IMG/VR virus record: IMGVR_UViG_3300020034_000030
Span: 1-46,162 of that record
Source of the DNA: a virus
Length of the DNA stretch: 46,162 bases
Strand: one strand, 5' to 3'
Shown: in pieces, positions 37,478 to 45,169 of the stretch
Position numbering within the stretch: the stretch's first letter is position 1
Layout of the letters: each line of letters begins with the position of its first letter
Position numbers and translations under genes: made by a program
The notes under the pieces: generated by a model
What the model was told of the DNA's origin: nothing
What the model saw: only the letters and a program-made list of their open reading frames with translations
Database searches by the model: none

Positions 37478-37839
37478 CAGTTCCGCCTCACCATGTAGTC
37501 GATGTGCTTGGTTCGCTTGCTCCCGTAGTAGAACGTCGGGAGACCGACGACCGACCAGCGCTCGCCCTTCCATTCAACCTCAGCCGCTTGGCCGAGAGGC
37601 GGGTAAGCCAGGTCATGAGCGCGAGAGAAGCGGAGACGATAGTTCTCTTCCGACTCGTAGCCTTCATTGTCTTGCTCAGCGCGCCTGGCCGAAGTTCCGG
37701 ACTGCCGTGCCGGCTGGATTTCAGCCATAGCGTTGTAGCCGACAGCCGCAGATCGAAGGACGATATTGCCGTCTGCGTCGATATACTCTTCCTCGGGGTA
37801 CACGATCACGGGCTGCTTGGCCCTATCGAGCAGACTCAT
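37477..37839 (-). CDS. Head-to-tail stopper-type connector
   Basis: 120 aa. MSLLDRAKQPVIVYPEEEYIDADGNIVLRSAAVGY then EIQPARQSGTSARRAEQDNEGYESEENYRLRFSR and AAEVEWKGERWSVVGLPTFYYGSKRTKHIDYMVRR, a beta-barrel-like pattern common to stopper proteins (SPP1 gp16 or lambda FII-like). Gene order between adaptor and gp10-like supports it. ATGA overlap upstream. Confidence 0.75.
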   Translation of the reverse strand: MSLLDRAKQPVIVYPEEEYIDADGNIVLRSAAVGYNAMAEIQPARQSGTSARRAEQDNEGYESEENYRLRFSRAHDLAYPPLGQAAEVEWKGERWSVVGLPTFYYGSKRTKHIDYMVRRN

Positions 37840-38270
37840 GACCAGTCCCAGGGCTGCCCAACAGGAGCGAAGGGCACCAAGGCCGCGCCCTCAGCCGTCC
37901 AAGGCGTCGGGAGCACGGGCACGATCTGGAACATGTTCGAGTCGTTACCGCCCAGGAGTTCCCACTCTTCGGGCAGAACCTCAAGCCGGCCGGAAGCGAC
38001 CTGCTGATAGATCGCGTACGAGTAGTTGCCGTCAGATTCCTGGGAGTAGCCCTCGGGGTTCCTCACCAGTCGCAGCACCATCTCGGACTCGATCATTACG
38101 ACGAGCTTCTCGTACGTCGCACTAGCCAGGACCCGGTCATCCAGGTCGTCAATTCGAGTGCGGATCAGAAGCTCAGCGTCTTCAAGTCTGGTGTTGACGA
38201 GAAGCGTCTCGCCGCCGTCTAGATCGCGACCGAGACGGGCCGCGACGTCTTCCGCTGTTGCGTAGGCCAC
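37836..38270 (-). CDS. Head-to-tail adaptor (Gp19/Gp6-like)
   Basis: 144 aa. MAYATAEDVAARLGRDLDGGE then LLIRTRIDDLDDRVLASATY, VVMIESEMVLRLVRNPEGYSQESDGNYSYAI are the conserved blocks of the phage Gp19/Gp15/Gp42-type adaptor that docks on the portal. GTG start with AGGAGACGGG upstream. Follows the capsid genes as expected. Confidence 0.82.
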   Translation of the reverse strand: MAYATAEDVAARLGRDLDGGETLLVNTRLEDAELLIRTRIDDLDDRVLASATYEKLVVMIESEMVLRLVRNPEGYSQESDGNYSYAIYQQVASGRLEVLPEEWELLGGNDSNMFQIVPVLPTPWTAEGAALVPFAPVGQPWDWS

Positions 38271-38287
38271 AGCCCGTCTCCTGTCGT

Positions 38288-38611
38288 TTAGTGTGCTTGT
38301 TCGTACGCTTCGTACACGGCCTCTGGCACTCGGCCCTTGGCTGGCACCTGAAGCTCGGTGTTCTCTCGTGCCCAGGATCGAACCACAGAGGCTTTGGGGC
38401 GCTCTGGGGTGTCGTCACCCTCGGGCTGGGGGTCTGGGTCCTCAGCGGGGACGCTGGGGGCCTGTACGACCTGCTCCTGCGTAACCTGGAGGGGAGCGCT
38501 CCCCTCAACGACCTTGTACCCGCATCTCTCAGCCTGGTCGGCTGAGCAACGAACCACAACATCGTTGAGGAGAACCCTCACTACCCGAGGCTCGCTTTCA
38601 CGAGCACTCAT
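38288..38611 (-). CDS. Structural-region protein with Lsr2-like C-terminal domain
   Basis: 107 aa. The N-terminal 45 residues look like a small beta-domain (VVRVLLNDVVVRCSADQAERCGYKVVEG), followed by a Pro/Asp/Glu linker. The last 37 residues, ASVVRSWARENTELQVPAKGRVPEAVYEAYEQAH in pieces, match the Lsr2 DNA-binding C-terminus (R-x-W-A-x-x-x-x..G-R-(V/I)-P-x-x-V-x-x-A-Y). The family RGR becomes KGR here. Located directly after the major capsid gene, it may bind DNA at the capsid or act as a head fibre or connector. Function inferred. Confidence 0.65.
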   Translation of the reverse strand: MSARESEPRVVRVLLNDVVVRCSADQAERCGYKVVEGSAPLQVTQEQVVQAPSVPAEDPDPQPEGDDTPERPKASVVRSWARENTELQVPAKGRVPEAVYEAYEQAH

Positions 38612-38616
38612 TCAGA

Positions 38617-39588
38617 TCACGCAGCCGTCTGGAACTGGTATTCCACGAACGCCTGCGTGTCGTTCACGAGGAAGCCATACTCAGCCTCCGCGCGGATCGC
38701 GACCAGGTTGTTCTCCCAGAGCGAGACCAGCGTGCCGTTGATCGTAACCGTGGCCTGGGTGCTGACGTCGAAGGAGATCCCGCCGACCGCGCCCCAAACC
38801 GCTTCGTTCCAGTTGCCACCGAAGCCGACGGTGTAATCGGTCGCAGCGGCGGGGGTGACGTCCGCGATACCGTCGCGCATGTAGCTGGGACGCCCGATGA
38901 GCTTGCCCGGGCGCGCAGCCGCCTGCGTGGTCTCGGTGAGCGGGGTGTCCACGTACAGCGGGCGACCCGTGGTGTCCACCGAGGACAGGAACGTCGGCTC
39001 GACAACCTCATCGAACGCGAAGCCCGTGAGGCGCTTGCCGTCATCGACCAGGAGCTGAAGGCCGTTCACGACGTCCTTGTAGGTCCCGCCCGCCGAAGCG
39101 GCCGCGCCGCCCTGGCCATTCGCCGTACCCAGGGGCACGGTCTTCGTGGTCTGAGCGATCCAGGTCGCGAAGGGGCCGCCACCGGCAACGCCCGACGGGC
39201 CACGGTCGTACAGCGCCGCCAGGTCGAACGCCAGGGCAAAAGCCTCGGCGATCTGGGGACGGAGCAGCGACATGTAGTTGGCCGGGTTCGCGCGCACAAC
39301 CTCAGCGGAGACAACGGCCAGGGCCGCGATCTTGTGGGGCGTGATGCTCTTCAGACCAACGCCAGCCTGCGAGGCGGGCTTCTGGCCGCCCTCAGCGACC
39401 CAGCCTGCCTGCATCTTAGCGGTGACCACCGGGATGGCCTCGCCGTTCGCACCGAGCGGCACGCGCCGGGTGAGAGACTGGACCACAGAGACCTTCGCGG
39501 CCTCAGCGAAGTACGGCGCGGCCTGGTTCGGGGCCAAGAAGCCCGCGAACTGACCGTCCGAGGTCTTGGTGGGGGCAGTGATTGCCAT
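38617..39588 (-). CDS. Major capsid protein, HK97 fold
   Basis: 323 aa. VVQSLTRRVPLGANGEAIPVV and AGWVAEGGQKPASQAGVGLKSITPHKIAALAVVSAEVVRA are the N-arm/E-loop and spine regions of actinophage HK97-type capsids, with RPQIAEAFALAFDLAALYDRG as the spine helix and ISFDVSTQATVTINGT...AIRAEAEYGFLVNDTQAFV near the end. Follows the scaffold gene. No separate large N-terminal delta domain, consistent with a separate scaffold. Confidence 0.92.
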   Translation of the reverse strand: MAITAPTKTSDGQFAGFLAPNQAAPYFAEAAKVSVVQSLTRRVPLGANGEAIPVVTAKMQAGWVAEGGQKPASQAGVGLKSITPHKIAALAVVSAEVVRANPANYMSLLRPQIAEAFALAFDLAALYDRGPSGVAGGGPFATWIAQTTKTVPLGTANGQGGAAASAGGTYKDVVNGLQLLVDDGKRLTGFAFDEVVEPTFLSSVDTTGRPLYVDTPLTETTQAAARPGKLIGRPSYMRDGIADVTPAAATDYTVGFGGNWNEAVWGAVGGISFDVSTQATVTINGTLVSLWENNLVAIRAEAEYGFLVNDTQAFVEYQFQTAA

Positions 39589-39605
39589 GGTTGACTAACC
39601 TTTCG

Positions 39606-40100
39606 TCAGCGGGACCCGACAGCGCCCTTGAGGGCTGCCAGCAATCCGTCATCGTCATTCAGGGCGAGGGGCTTACCCTCCGGAGACGGGTCGGTCGCCG
39701 GGGTACGACCCCATGCGTCCCCGAGCAGCTCCTTGACCTGCACGGCCTGCTCGGCAATCTCGTCTTCGGTGACACCGTGCAGCAGCCCAGCGAACTTCTC
39801 CGCCTTCGTCAACACGGTCTCGTCTACCGCTCCCAGAGCGGTCTTCAATTTCGAGAGGGCGACCTTGTTCAGGTCAGACTCGGCCTGAACAGTCTCGGTC
39901 GCCTTGACCGCATCAGCGAGCTTCGCCTCAAAATCAGACGTGAGCGCCGCCGTCACCTCAGCTTTGGCTGCCTCGACAGCCCCAACCTTTTCGGTGCGGT
40001 GCTTGGCAGCCTCGCCACGAAGGTCCTTGATCATCGTCTGAGCGAACTCAGGCAGCGACTCGACCGTGGTGGCCTGTGCGGCGGGGGTGATATCGGTCAT
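39606..40100 (-). CDS. Capsid scaffolding protein
   Basis: 164 aa. Highly charged helical protein (EAAKHRTEKVGAVEAAKAEVTAAL, AKLADAVKATETVQAESDLNKVALSKLKTALG), with a C-terminal VKELLGDAWGRTPATDPSPEGKPLALNDDDGLLAAL typical of actinophage scaffolds. It lies immediately before the major capsid gene and guides shell assembly. GGAGG ribosome site. Confidence 0.85.
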   Translation of the reverse strand: MTDITPAAQATTVESLPEFAQTMIKDLRGEAAKHRTEKVGAVEAAKAEVTAALTSDFEAKLADAVKATETVQAESDLNKVALSKLKTALGAVDETVLTKAEKFAGLLHGVTEDEIAEQAVQVKELLGDAWGRTPATDPSPEGKPLALNDDDGLLAALKGAVGSR

Positions 40101-40149
40101 TCTGGGTGCCTCCTGGGCGGAACGGTGGCCTCCTGGACCACTCTGGGGG

Positions 40150-40956
40150 TTAGGCAGCGATCGACATCGAGATCAGGTCGACGTCGCCCCTTTCGATAGC
40201 TCGGCGGAAGGCGTTGATGGCATCTTGGCCGCCATAACCCTTCGTAGTGTCATTCCATATCTTCCGAGCCCTGAGATAGGCATCTCTGCCGGGCCAACGG
40301 GCCCTGTCAAACACAGGAACGACCTTGCAGTCGCATCCTTCGTGCCAGCGCTTCATAAGCGCGTCTAGAGCCTCTTTATCGCCGGAAGCGATGAGGTCTT
40401 GTGCGGCCGTGTCCCCCAGATCCAAGCCAGCGCCCTTCGCGGACAGATAAACCGGTCCTCGGGACACCAACATCATGCAGAATCCGCAGGTCTCGCGCCC
40501 GGTTGCAACACGGGCCCAGCCCTTGACTACTGGATCAGGGTCGCTTTCGTCCTCGACGGGCCGCAAAAGGGTCTTGCGCCCGCCGTTCTCAACTTCCTTC
40601 ATCGCTCGCAGCGCTATCCGCTCGGCAGCAGCGTCAGAAGCTCCGGGCTTCGAAAACGCTACGCGCGCCGGCTCCATGGCTTCGAGAAACCACTCCAGGC
40701 GGTACTCGGCTAGGAACACGTCGTGACGAGGCAAGTTGGGGTGATGCAGAGCGCGCTGTTCGTCGTAGAACTTGCGCCCCAGCTCCGCCGCAGCCTTTCG
40801 AGCCCGAAGAACGATCGGGAACAAGAGCTGCAAGAGCTGATACCAGATCCGAGGCGTCAAGCCAGCGGACTGGAATTGAGAAACCACCGGGAGCACGTCT
40901 CGCACCAGCTCCGTAGAGATGGCTGCTTGTGCTACTACGTACTCCTCGGCGGTCAT
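40150..40956 (-). CDS. MuF-like minor head protein
   Basis: 268 aa. The long helical N-terminus (VVAQAAISTELVRDVLPVVSQF, RIWYQLLQLLFPIVLRARKAAAELG) is followed by TGRETCGFCMMLVSRGPVYLS and KRWHEGCDCKVVPVF, the C-x2-C plus H-x-x-C-x-C signature of MuF/SPP1 gp7-type proteins. It binds the portal and is often packaged in the head. Stop-start overlap of ATGA with the portal gene. Confidence 0.8.
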   Translation of the reverse strand: MTAEEYVVAQAAISTELVRDVLPVVSQFQSAGLTPRIWYQLLQLLFPIVLRARKAAAELGRKFYDEQRALHHPNLPRHDVFLAEYRLEWFLEAMEPARVAFSKPGASDAAAERIALRAMKEVENGGRKTLLRPVEDESDPDPVVKGWARVATGRETCGFCMMLVSRGPVYLSAKGAGLDLGDTAAQDLIASGDKEALDALMKRWHEGCDCKVVPVFDRARWPGRDAYLRARKIWNDTTKGYGGQDAINAFRRAIERGDVDLISMSIAA

Positions 40957-42374
40957 CCGTTACTCACTCCTGTGGGTGTTGGCGCGCGGGGCGCTTGGAA
41001 CTGAGGCGCGGCCGGCGGGGCCAGTAGCCCTGCTAGCTGCGACTTCGGTGCTTCCTTGTCCCAGACGTCCATCTGCCTGCGCTCCTCGACCGAGAAGCCC
41101 AGCTTGATGCGCCCCATTTCGACCGGAACCAGCGCCCTGCCGTCACCCGAGGTCGTTGAGACCAGCTTGGTGACCGCGTCGGCCTGAGCCGCGAACGTCG
41201 GGGTGGCCGGGTCGCCCCAGATGCTTTCCATCCGGTACGCGCCCTCGGGAAGCGTTTCGCCCATGACCAGCATGGCGATCCGCATGACCTGTTCCCAGGC
41301 ACTTCCGAAGATCGTGGCCTTGCGCTCGCACTTAGTGACCAGTCGAGACTCCGAAGACCTGATGGCCTCGGCGCTTGCCGGGTTGTCCGACGAGAATGAC
41401 AGGTATTGCGGCGGCAAGCCTGTGTATGTAGCGGCCTGCTTGGTCAATTCCTGCATGACCTCGGTGAAGTTTCGCAGCTCGGCGGCCTGGAACTGCTGAG
41501 CCTGAGCGTTTTCGTCCGTGAAGGCCAGGATTCGAGCGATGTACGCCTGGTACGTCGACCCGCCCGACTGCTTCATCAGCTCGTCGCGATCCACACCGAA
41601 CAGCAAGCGCTGCGGGATGGCCATAAGCTCCATCGTGGCTGCCATATTCATCATCGTGCGCGAAGCGACGTCCGTGACGTCCCGAAGCTCGTTGCTGATC
41701 TCCGAAGTGCCGTGCACGTCGTTCAGGTTGGTACGATTGAGCAGCGGGACTACCGGGACGATCCCCAGCTTGTGGTCCACTCGCTCCGTCTCGACCCAGC
41801 CGTTGACACCCCGCTCGTAAACAGCCGTGAACATCGGCATGTACAGCGTGACAACGTTGGGAAGCTGCTGTCCGATCTCGTTAGTCTCGCCAGTCGAGCT
41901 GTCGATGACCCGAATGGCCCACTTGACTCGGTCGTTTCGACGGTCGATCTCCGCGTACATCTCCGCCGGGGAGAAAACCCGGATAATCGGGCACGTCTTA
42001 TCGGCCAGGGGGTCATTCTTGTCCGGAACGGAGATGGCCACGTAAGCTCGGCCGTGCTTGAGCGCCTCTCGGTGCCCAAGCCCCGCGAACTCGTCCAGCT
42101 TGTTGGCTTGCCACCACTTCCAGAGCTTGTCGTCGGCCTTGCCCGCGCCCGCGAGGCGGAAGCCCTGCAGGTTCAGGCGTTCTTCGATGCTGTCGAGATA
42201 CACGCGGCACCAGCCGATGCTCGCGAGCAGCTTCTGCATCTCGACAGGCGTGGCCATACCTATTGCCTGCGGCCTGTGCGTCGAATCGTAATACGCGTTG
42301 TTGGTCTTCAGCTCGTCGCGACTGCCGTTGAAGGCATTCACAGCCGTCTCGACCATGGTCAGGGACGCGGTCAT
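40953..42374 (-). CDS. Portal protein
   Basis: 473 aa. SPP1 gp6-like: RPQAIGMATPVEMQKLLASIGWCRVYLDSIEERLNLQGFR, HREALKHGRAYVAI, GIVPVVPLLNRTNLNDVHGTSEI, DVASRTMMNMAATMELMAIPQRLLFGVDRDEL, and AATYTGLPPQYLSFSSDNPASAEAIRSSESRLV in pieces are characteristic. The start MTASLTM overlaps the terminase stop as ATGA; the upstream extension of the frame is antiphase to terminase. It forms the dodecameric DNA entry channel. Confidence 0.92.
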   Translation of the reverse strand: MTASLTMVETAVNAFNGSRDELKTNNAYYDSTHRPQAIGMATPVEMQKLLASIGWCRVYLDSIEERLNLQGFRLAGAGKADDKLWKWWQANKLDEFAGLGHREALKHGRAYVAISVPDKNDPLADKTCPIIRVFSPAEMYAEIDRRNDRVKWAIRVIDSSTGETNEIGQQLPNVVTLYMPMFTAVYERGVNGWVETERVDHKLGIVPVVPLLNRTNLNDVHGTSEISNELRDVTDVASRTMMNMAATMELMAIPQRLLFGVDRDELMKQSGGSTYQAYIARILAFTDENAQAQQFQAAELRNFTEVMQELTKQAATYTGLPPQYLSFSSDNPASAEAIRSSESRLVTKCERKATIFGSAWEQVMRIAMLVMGETLPEGAYRMESIWGDPATPTFAAQADAVTKLVSTTSGDGRALVPVEMGRIKLGFSVEERRQMDVWDKEAPKSQLAGLLAPPAAPQFQAPRAPTPTGVSNG

Positions 42375-44056
42375 GACAACACCACCACTCCCCCGCTCAC
42401 TGGCTTGTTGTTCATCAGGTATTCCTGTCTGACGCCGAACGCCAGAACAGCAGCAACGGCAGCGTCGATCTTTCGGGACGAGTCTTTGCTCGCCTTGCGG
42501 ATGGAGATGGCGTCGTACGTCGTCGGGTGGCGGTGCGCGTTGAGGATGTGCTGCCTGAGCAGTTTGTCCCCGCCTTGGCACAAAGCCTTCTCTACGATCG
42601 CGTCGTACATCTTCTCGCAGTCGAGGGCGAACTTCTTGGTCTGACCGCGCATGTCGAATGCGATCATGTTACCCGGGGACGCCTTGACCTTGAGCTTCTT
42701 CCGGTACTTGGTGGTCCAGGAGTCCACGTAGCTTTCGAACTCCTTGACATCCGCCCGGAAGCCGACTACCTTGAACCTTGAGAACACCCAGCCGACGGCC
42801 GCGTCGACCTCATCGCGAGGCACTTCGCCGCCATACTTGTCGGGATCCCACACCTGGATCACCTGGAGAAGGCCGTCAGAGACCCTGCAGGCCACCAAGG
42901 CCGTGAAGTCGTTTGACTTCGAGCCGTCAAAGCCTAGCGTGATCATGTCGCCAGGGACGATGGTGTCGTCCACCAGCAGGCTGTCCCACTGTTGGGTGGT
43001 TACCCATGCGTCTTCGGCTGCGTTGATCTGATTCAGGAACTTGCGTCGAGACTCTGAAATCGGGTTGTTCTCGTCCAGGATCGACGCGATAATGGACTCG
43101 ATGTCCAGCCACGTAGCATCCCCGCGAGCTATCTTGATCCCTTCAGCCAGGGCCGCAACACCAATCTTGAAGCCCTCCGGGTCGGTCCCTTCGAACGGGA
43201 TCTCGGACACCGGGGTGTTGGCAGGCGCTTCCAGAGCGTCGTACAGCAGATTGGTGTTGGCGCTCTGGCCCGCAACGACCTTGCAGTAGGTGTCCCACAT
43301 CTTCTCGCCGATGGAGTCCTGGCCGGGCACGTGGGCATTGCAGATCGCGAGGTACCGTGAGCCGACGCCCGCGCGCTTGACGATGTTTCCGTCGATGACG
43401 TTGTACATCAAGTGGCCTGAGTTGTTTTCTAGCCACCACTGCGTCTCGTTCATGACCACGAACGTCGGGCGCTTGCCCTCAAGAGCCAGCGGGCTGGACG
43501 TCACGCCCTGAATCAGCCGACCGCCGCGCGCGAAGACGTGCGTCTTGAGCACTTCGAGGCCGTGCTCTTTCTTCAAGAGCGGGGTGACCAAAGCCGGGAA
43601 CAGCAAGAAGGTGTTTTGGGTCTGATCCTGCGAGACCGCAGCGATCTGGATCCAGGCGCTCGGCCTGGGCTTTCCGATCGGATCGCCCGTCTCTTCATCC
43701 CAGTGGCTGAATGCAACAGGGCCGCACAGCTCGGCGAGCGACATCGCGGCTACGAGCGGGTCCTTGCCCCAGCCCTTCATCCTGCGAAGGACGCCTGAGC
43801 GATAGGCGTAGCGGCCTCTGCGGTCAACCGCATACCACCACAGCAAGAACCGAGCCTGCTCGAACGTGGGGAGAAAGGGGTCGCCGTCCGAGCCCTCGGG
43901 AGCTCGCAAGTACTTAGCCATCCAGTCGAGGACCGCCCAGCCCAAGGTCATTTCTGGCAGATGCCATGCGCCGTCCCTGCGGACCTGCCACGTAGGTCCG
44001 GTCACGTGCGAGGGTGCAGGCAGAAGGTCCGGGAGACGGACCAGGGTGTCCGTCAT
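42371..44056 (-). CDS. terL: Terminase large subunit
   Basis: 561 aa. The ATPase has a Walker A-like VLRRMKGWGKDPLVAA, adenine-binding residues upstream, Walker B PTFVVMNETQWW with catalytic E following, and a coupling motif ICNAHVPG. The nuclease has LGFDGSKSNDFTALV (first Asp), a central acidic residue and RKIDAAVAAVLAFG (last Asp). All packaging-motor elements are present. It cuts and pumps concatemeric DNA with the small subunit encoded at 45170. Confidence 0.93.
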   Translation of the reverse strand: MTDTLVRLPDLLPAPSHVTGPTWQVRRDGAWHLPEMTLGWAVLDWMAKYLRAPEGSDGDPFLPTFEQARFLLWWYAVDRRGRYAYRSGVLRRMKGWGKDPLVAAMSLAELCGPVAFSHWDEETGDPIGKPRPSAWIQIAAVSQDQTQNTFLLFPALVTPLLKKEHGLEVLKTHVFARGGRLIQGVTSSPLALEGKRPTFVVMNETQWWLENNSGHLMYNVIDGNIVKRAGVGSRYLAICNAHVPGQDSIGEKMWDTYCKVVAGQSANTNLLYDALEAPANTPVSEIPFEGTDPEGFKIGVAALAEGIKIARGDATWLDIESIIASILDENNPISESRRKFLNQINAAEDAWVTTQQWDSLLVDDTIVPGDMITLGFDGSKSNDFTALVACRVSDGLLQVIQVWDPDKYGGEVPRDEVDAAVGWVFSRFKVVGFRADVKEFESYVDSWTTKYRKKLKVKASPGNMIAFDMRGQTKKFALDCEKMYDAIVEKALCQGGDKLLRQHILNAHRHPTTYDAISIRKASKDSSRKIDAAVAAVLAFGVRQEYLMNNKPVSGGVVVLS

Positions 44057-44075
44057 CTCGGGCCTCCGTTGGTGG

Positions 44076-44219
44076 CTACTTCGGTCTTCGCGCGATTATG
44101 CGCCTATGCATGACTCGGCCGCAGGTCGAGCAGCGACGAACCTCTGAGGTTACGATCTCTGACCCTACCGTGTTGGTCTCGAACGAGCGCTTGGACTGAT
44201 CGTGCTTGTGGTCATCCAT
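44076..44219 (-). CDS. Zinc-finger microprotein upstream of terminase
   Basis: 47 aa. MDDHKHDQSKRSFETNTVG leads to VRRCSTCGRVMHRR, a C-x2-C plus His cluster with strong positive charge. No strong ribosome site is seen. It lies between tRNA-Lys and the terminase gene on the same strand. Too short for routine calling; role unknown. Confidence 0.5.
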   Translation of the reverse strand: MDDHKHDQSKRSFETNTVGSEIVTSEVRRCSTCGRVMHRRIIARRPK

Positions 44220-44241
44220 TGGATGAGTGTACCACGGGTTG

Positions 44242-44317
44242 TAGACCCGGAAGGATTTGAACCTTCGACCCGCGCATTAAGAGTGCGCTGCTCTGGACCA
44301 GACTGAGCTACGGATCC
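44242..44317 (-). tRNA. tRNA-Lys (anticodon CTT)
   Basis: 76 nt. Acceptor GGATCCG with CGGGTCT (two wobble pairs), D-arm with GTAGCTCAG...GGTCCAGAGC, anticodon arm GCGCA-CTCTTAA-TGCGC, T-arm GAAGGTTCAAATCCTTC. No encoded CCA. AAG is a common lysine codon in GC-rich hosts, so it may boost translation or replace a cleaved host tRNA. Confidence 0.92.
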
Positions 44318-44320
44318 AAA

Positions 44321-44377
44321 GGGAGCTGGCTGCTTCGGGATTACGGCTGCACGCCCACCTCAGCCCTTCCAGCTCCC
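44321..44377 (-). ncRNA. Structured hairpin between tRNA-Lys and a small gene
   Basis: GGGAGCTGG (44321-44329) and CCAGCTCCC (44369-44377) pair perfectly over 9 bp. On the minus strand a second hairpin, GGCTG with CAGCC, lies inside, so the folded element is about 57 nt. It lacks a TTCGA T-loop, so it is not a tRNA. It could be a small RNA or a processing signal for the tRNA transcript. Confidence 0.4.
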
Positions 44378-44404
44378 GGCGACCTGACTAGTACAGGCCA
44401 CGTA

Positions 44405-44581
44405 TCATGCGCGCGGGTACAAGCCGAAGCGCTGCAACGCCCTGAAGTACCAGCGCGTGAGCTTGAAGCCCAGGCTGAAGCGCAGGATCTCAGTCCTTGC
44501 GCCGTGCGCGTTCTTGTCGTGCTCGGTCTGAGTGGCGATCTCTCGCGCGTTGACCTTGACGTCGTTCCAGTTCGTGCTCAT
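44405..44581 (-). CDS. Hypothetical 58-aa basic protein
   Basis: MSTNWNDVKVNAREIATQTEHDKN start with GAGAGG upstream. ILRFSLGFKLTRWYFRALQRFGLYPRA is a basic, aromatic amphipathic helix that could lie on a membrane or on RNA. It lies between tRNA-Asp and tRNA-Lys genes. No family recognised. Confidence 0.6.
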   Translation of the reverse strand: MSTNWNDVKVNAREIATQTEHDKNAHGARTEILRFSLGFKLTRWYFRALQRFGLYPRA

Positions 44582-44613
44582 TGTGATCCTCTCATCACTG
44601 TGTCGTGTACGCG

Positions 44614-44686
44614 CGCGGGTGAAGGGACTCGAACCCTCAACGCACGGCTCGACAAGCCGTTGCTCTACCAATTGAGCTACACCCGC
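44614..44686 (-). tRNA. tRNA-Asp (anticodon GTC)
   Basis: 73 nt cloverleaf. Acceptor GCGGGTG/CACCCGC perfect, D-arm with GTAGCTCAATTGGTAGAGC, anticodon arm ACGGC-TTGTCGA-GCCGT, T-arm GAGGGTTCGAGTCCCTT. Discriminator G, as normal for Asp. No encoded CCA. Confidence 0.95.
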
Positions 44687-44745
44687 AGGTTCGAACAAGC
44701 TAGCAAGGAGACCTAACCGTGAAGCCAGCTTCGCTCCTCGCCGCG

Positions 44746-44810
44746 AGGTGAGCCAGGGAATCGAACCCTGCTAGCGGGGTTATGAGCCCCGCGCTACGCC
44801 TGTACCCACC
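44746..44810 (-). tRNA. tRNA-Met-like (anticodon CAT) with shortened D-arm
   Basis: 65 nt. Acceptor GGTGGGT with GCTCACC (two wobble pairs), anticodon arm CGGGG-CTCATAA-CCCCG, T-arm CAGGGTTCGATTCCCTG. Only 12 nt lie between acceptor and anticodon stems where about 19 are usual, so the D-arm is reduced. CAT could be Met, or Ile if modified at C34. Its function is less certain than for the Asp and Lys tRNAs. Confidence 0.7.
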
Positions 44811-44825
44811 CTCGGTTACTTTCAG

Positions 44826-44895
44826 TCGGCTTGCCAGGAGTCGAACCTGGACTCGGCGTCCCATGACACCAGTGCTTCCATTACACCACCAGCCG
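44826..44895 (-). tRNA. tRNA-like gene with irregular anticodon loop
   Basis: 70 nt. Acceptor CGGCTGG with CAAGCCG (six of seven pairs), 3-bp D-stem GTG-TAATGGAAG-CAC, perfect T-arm CCAGGTTCGACTCCTGG. The anticodon stem can pair in two registers, leaving a loop of 6 (CATGGG) or 8 (TCATGGGA) nt in place of 7. Anticodon CAT or TGG (Pro) is therefore unclear. First tRNA after the proposed promoter at 44976-45004. Confidence 0.65.
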
Positions 44896-44921
44896 ATGCT
44901 TGGGCGTAGGCCGCAGCTACG

Positions 44922-45152
44922 TTACCCCGACAGGCAGGCTGTCAGACCCAAGACTTTCTGTCCTTCATACCGGCCACTGTACTTGCCGGGATCACTGAAG
45001 TCAAGTTCTTGTCCGTTCGAGTCGGCCACGGACAAACAGCCGGATACCTCCGAGTGGATCAGACTCGGCTCTGTTGCGGTCGGGCCTAAGCCCGGTGTTG
45101 ATCTCGCTCCGCACAGCGAGCTTAAACTCCCGGGGAGCAGTGGAGAGGTCAC
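44922..45152 (-). CDS. Doubtful 76-aa open frame
   Basis: A GTG-started frame between the small terminase gene and the tRNAs, with no ribosome site, two TTA codons and a composition unlike its neighbours. A sigma70-type promoter lies inside it. Another frame overlaps it at 45001-45115 with equally weak support. Probably this 274-nt interval is non-coding promoter DNA. Confidence 0.2.
   Translation of the reverse strand: MTSPLLPGSLSSLCGARSTPGLGPTATEPSLIHSEVSGCLSVADSNGQELDFSDPGKYSGRYEGQKVLGLTACLSG
44976..45004 (-). promoter_or_regulatory. Leftward sigma70-type promoter before tRNA and late genes
   Basis: On the minus strand TTGACT (complement of 44999-45004), 17-nt spacer, TACAGT (complement of 44976-44981). 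Optimal spacing and good hexamers. It would start transcription near 44969, just upstream of the tRNA cluster and the terminase-to-holin genes. Confidence 0.6.
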
Positions 45153-45169
45153 CGCTCAACCCGGGAAGA

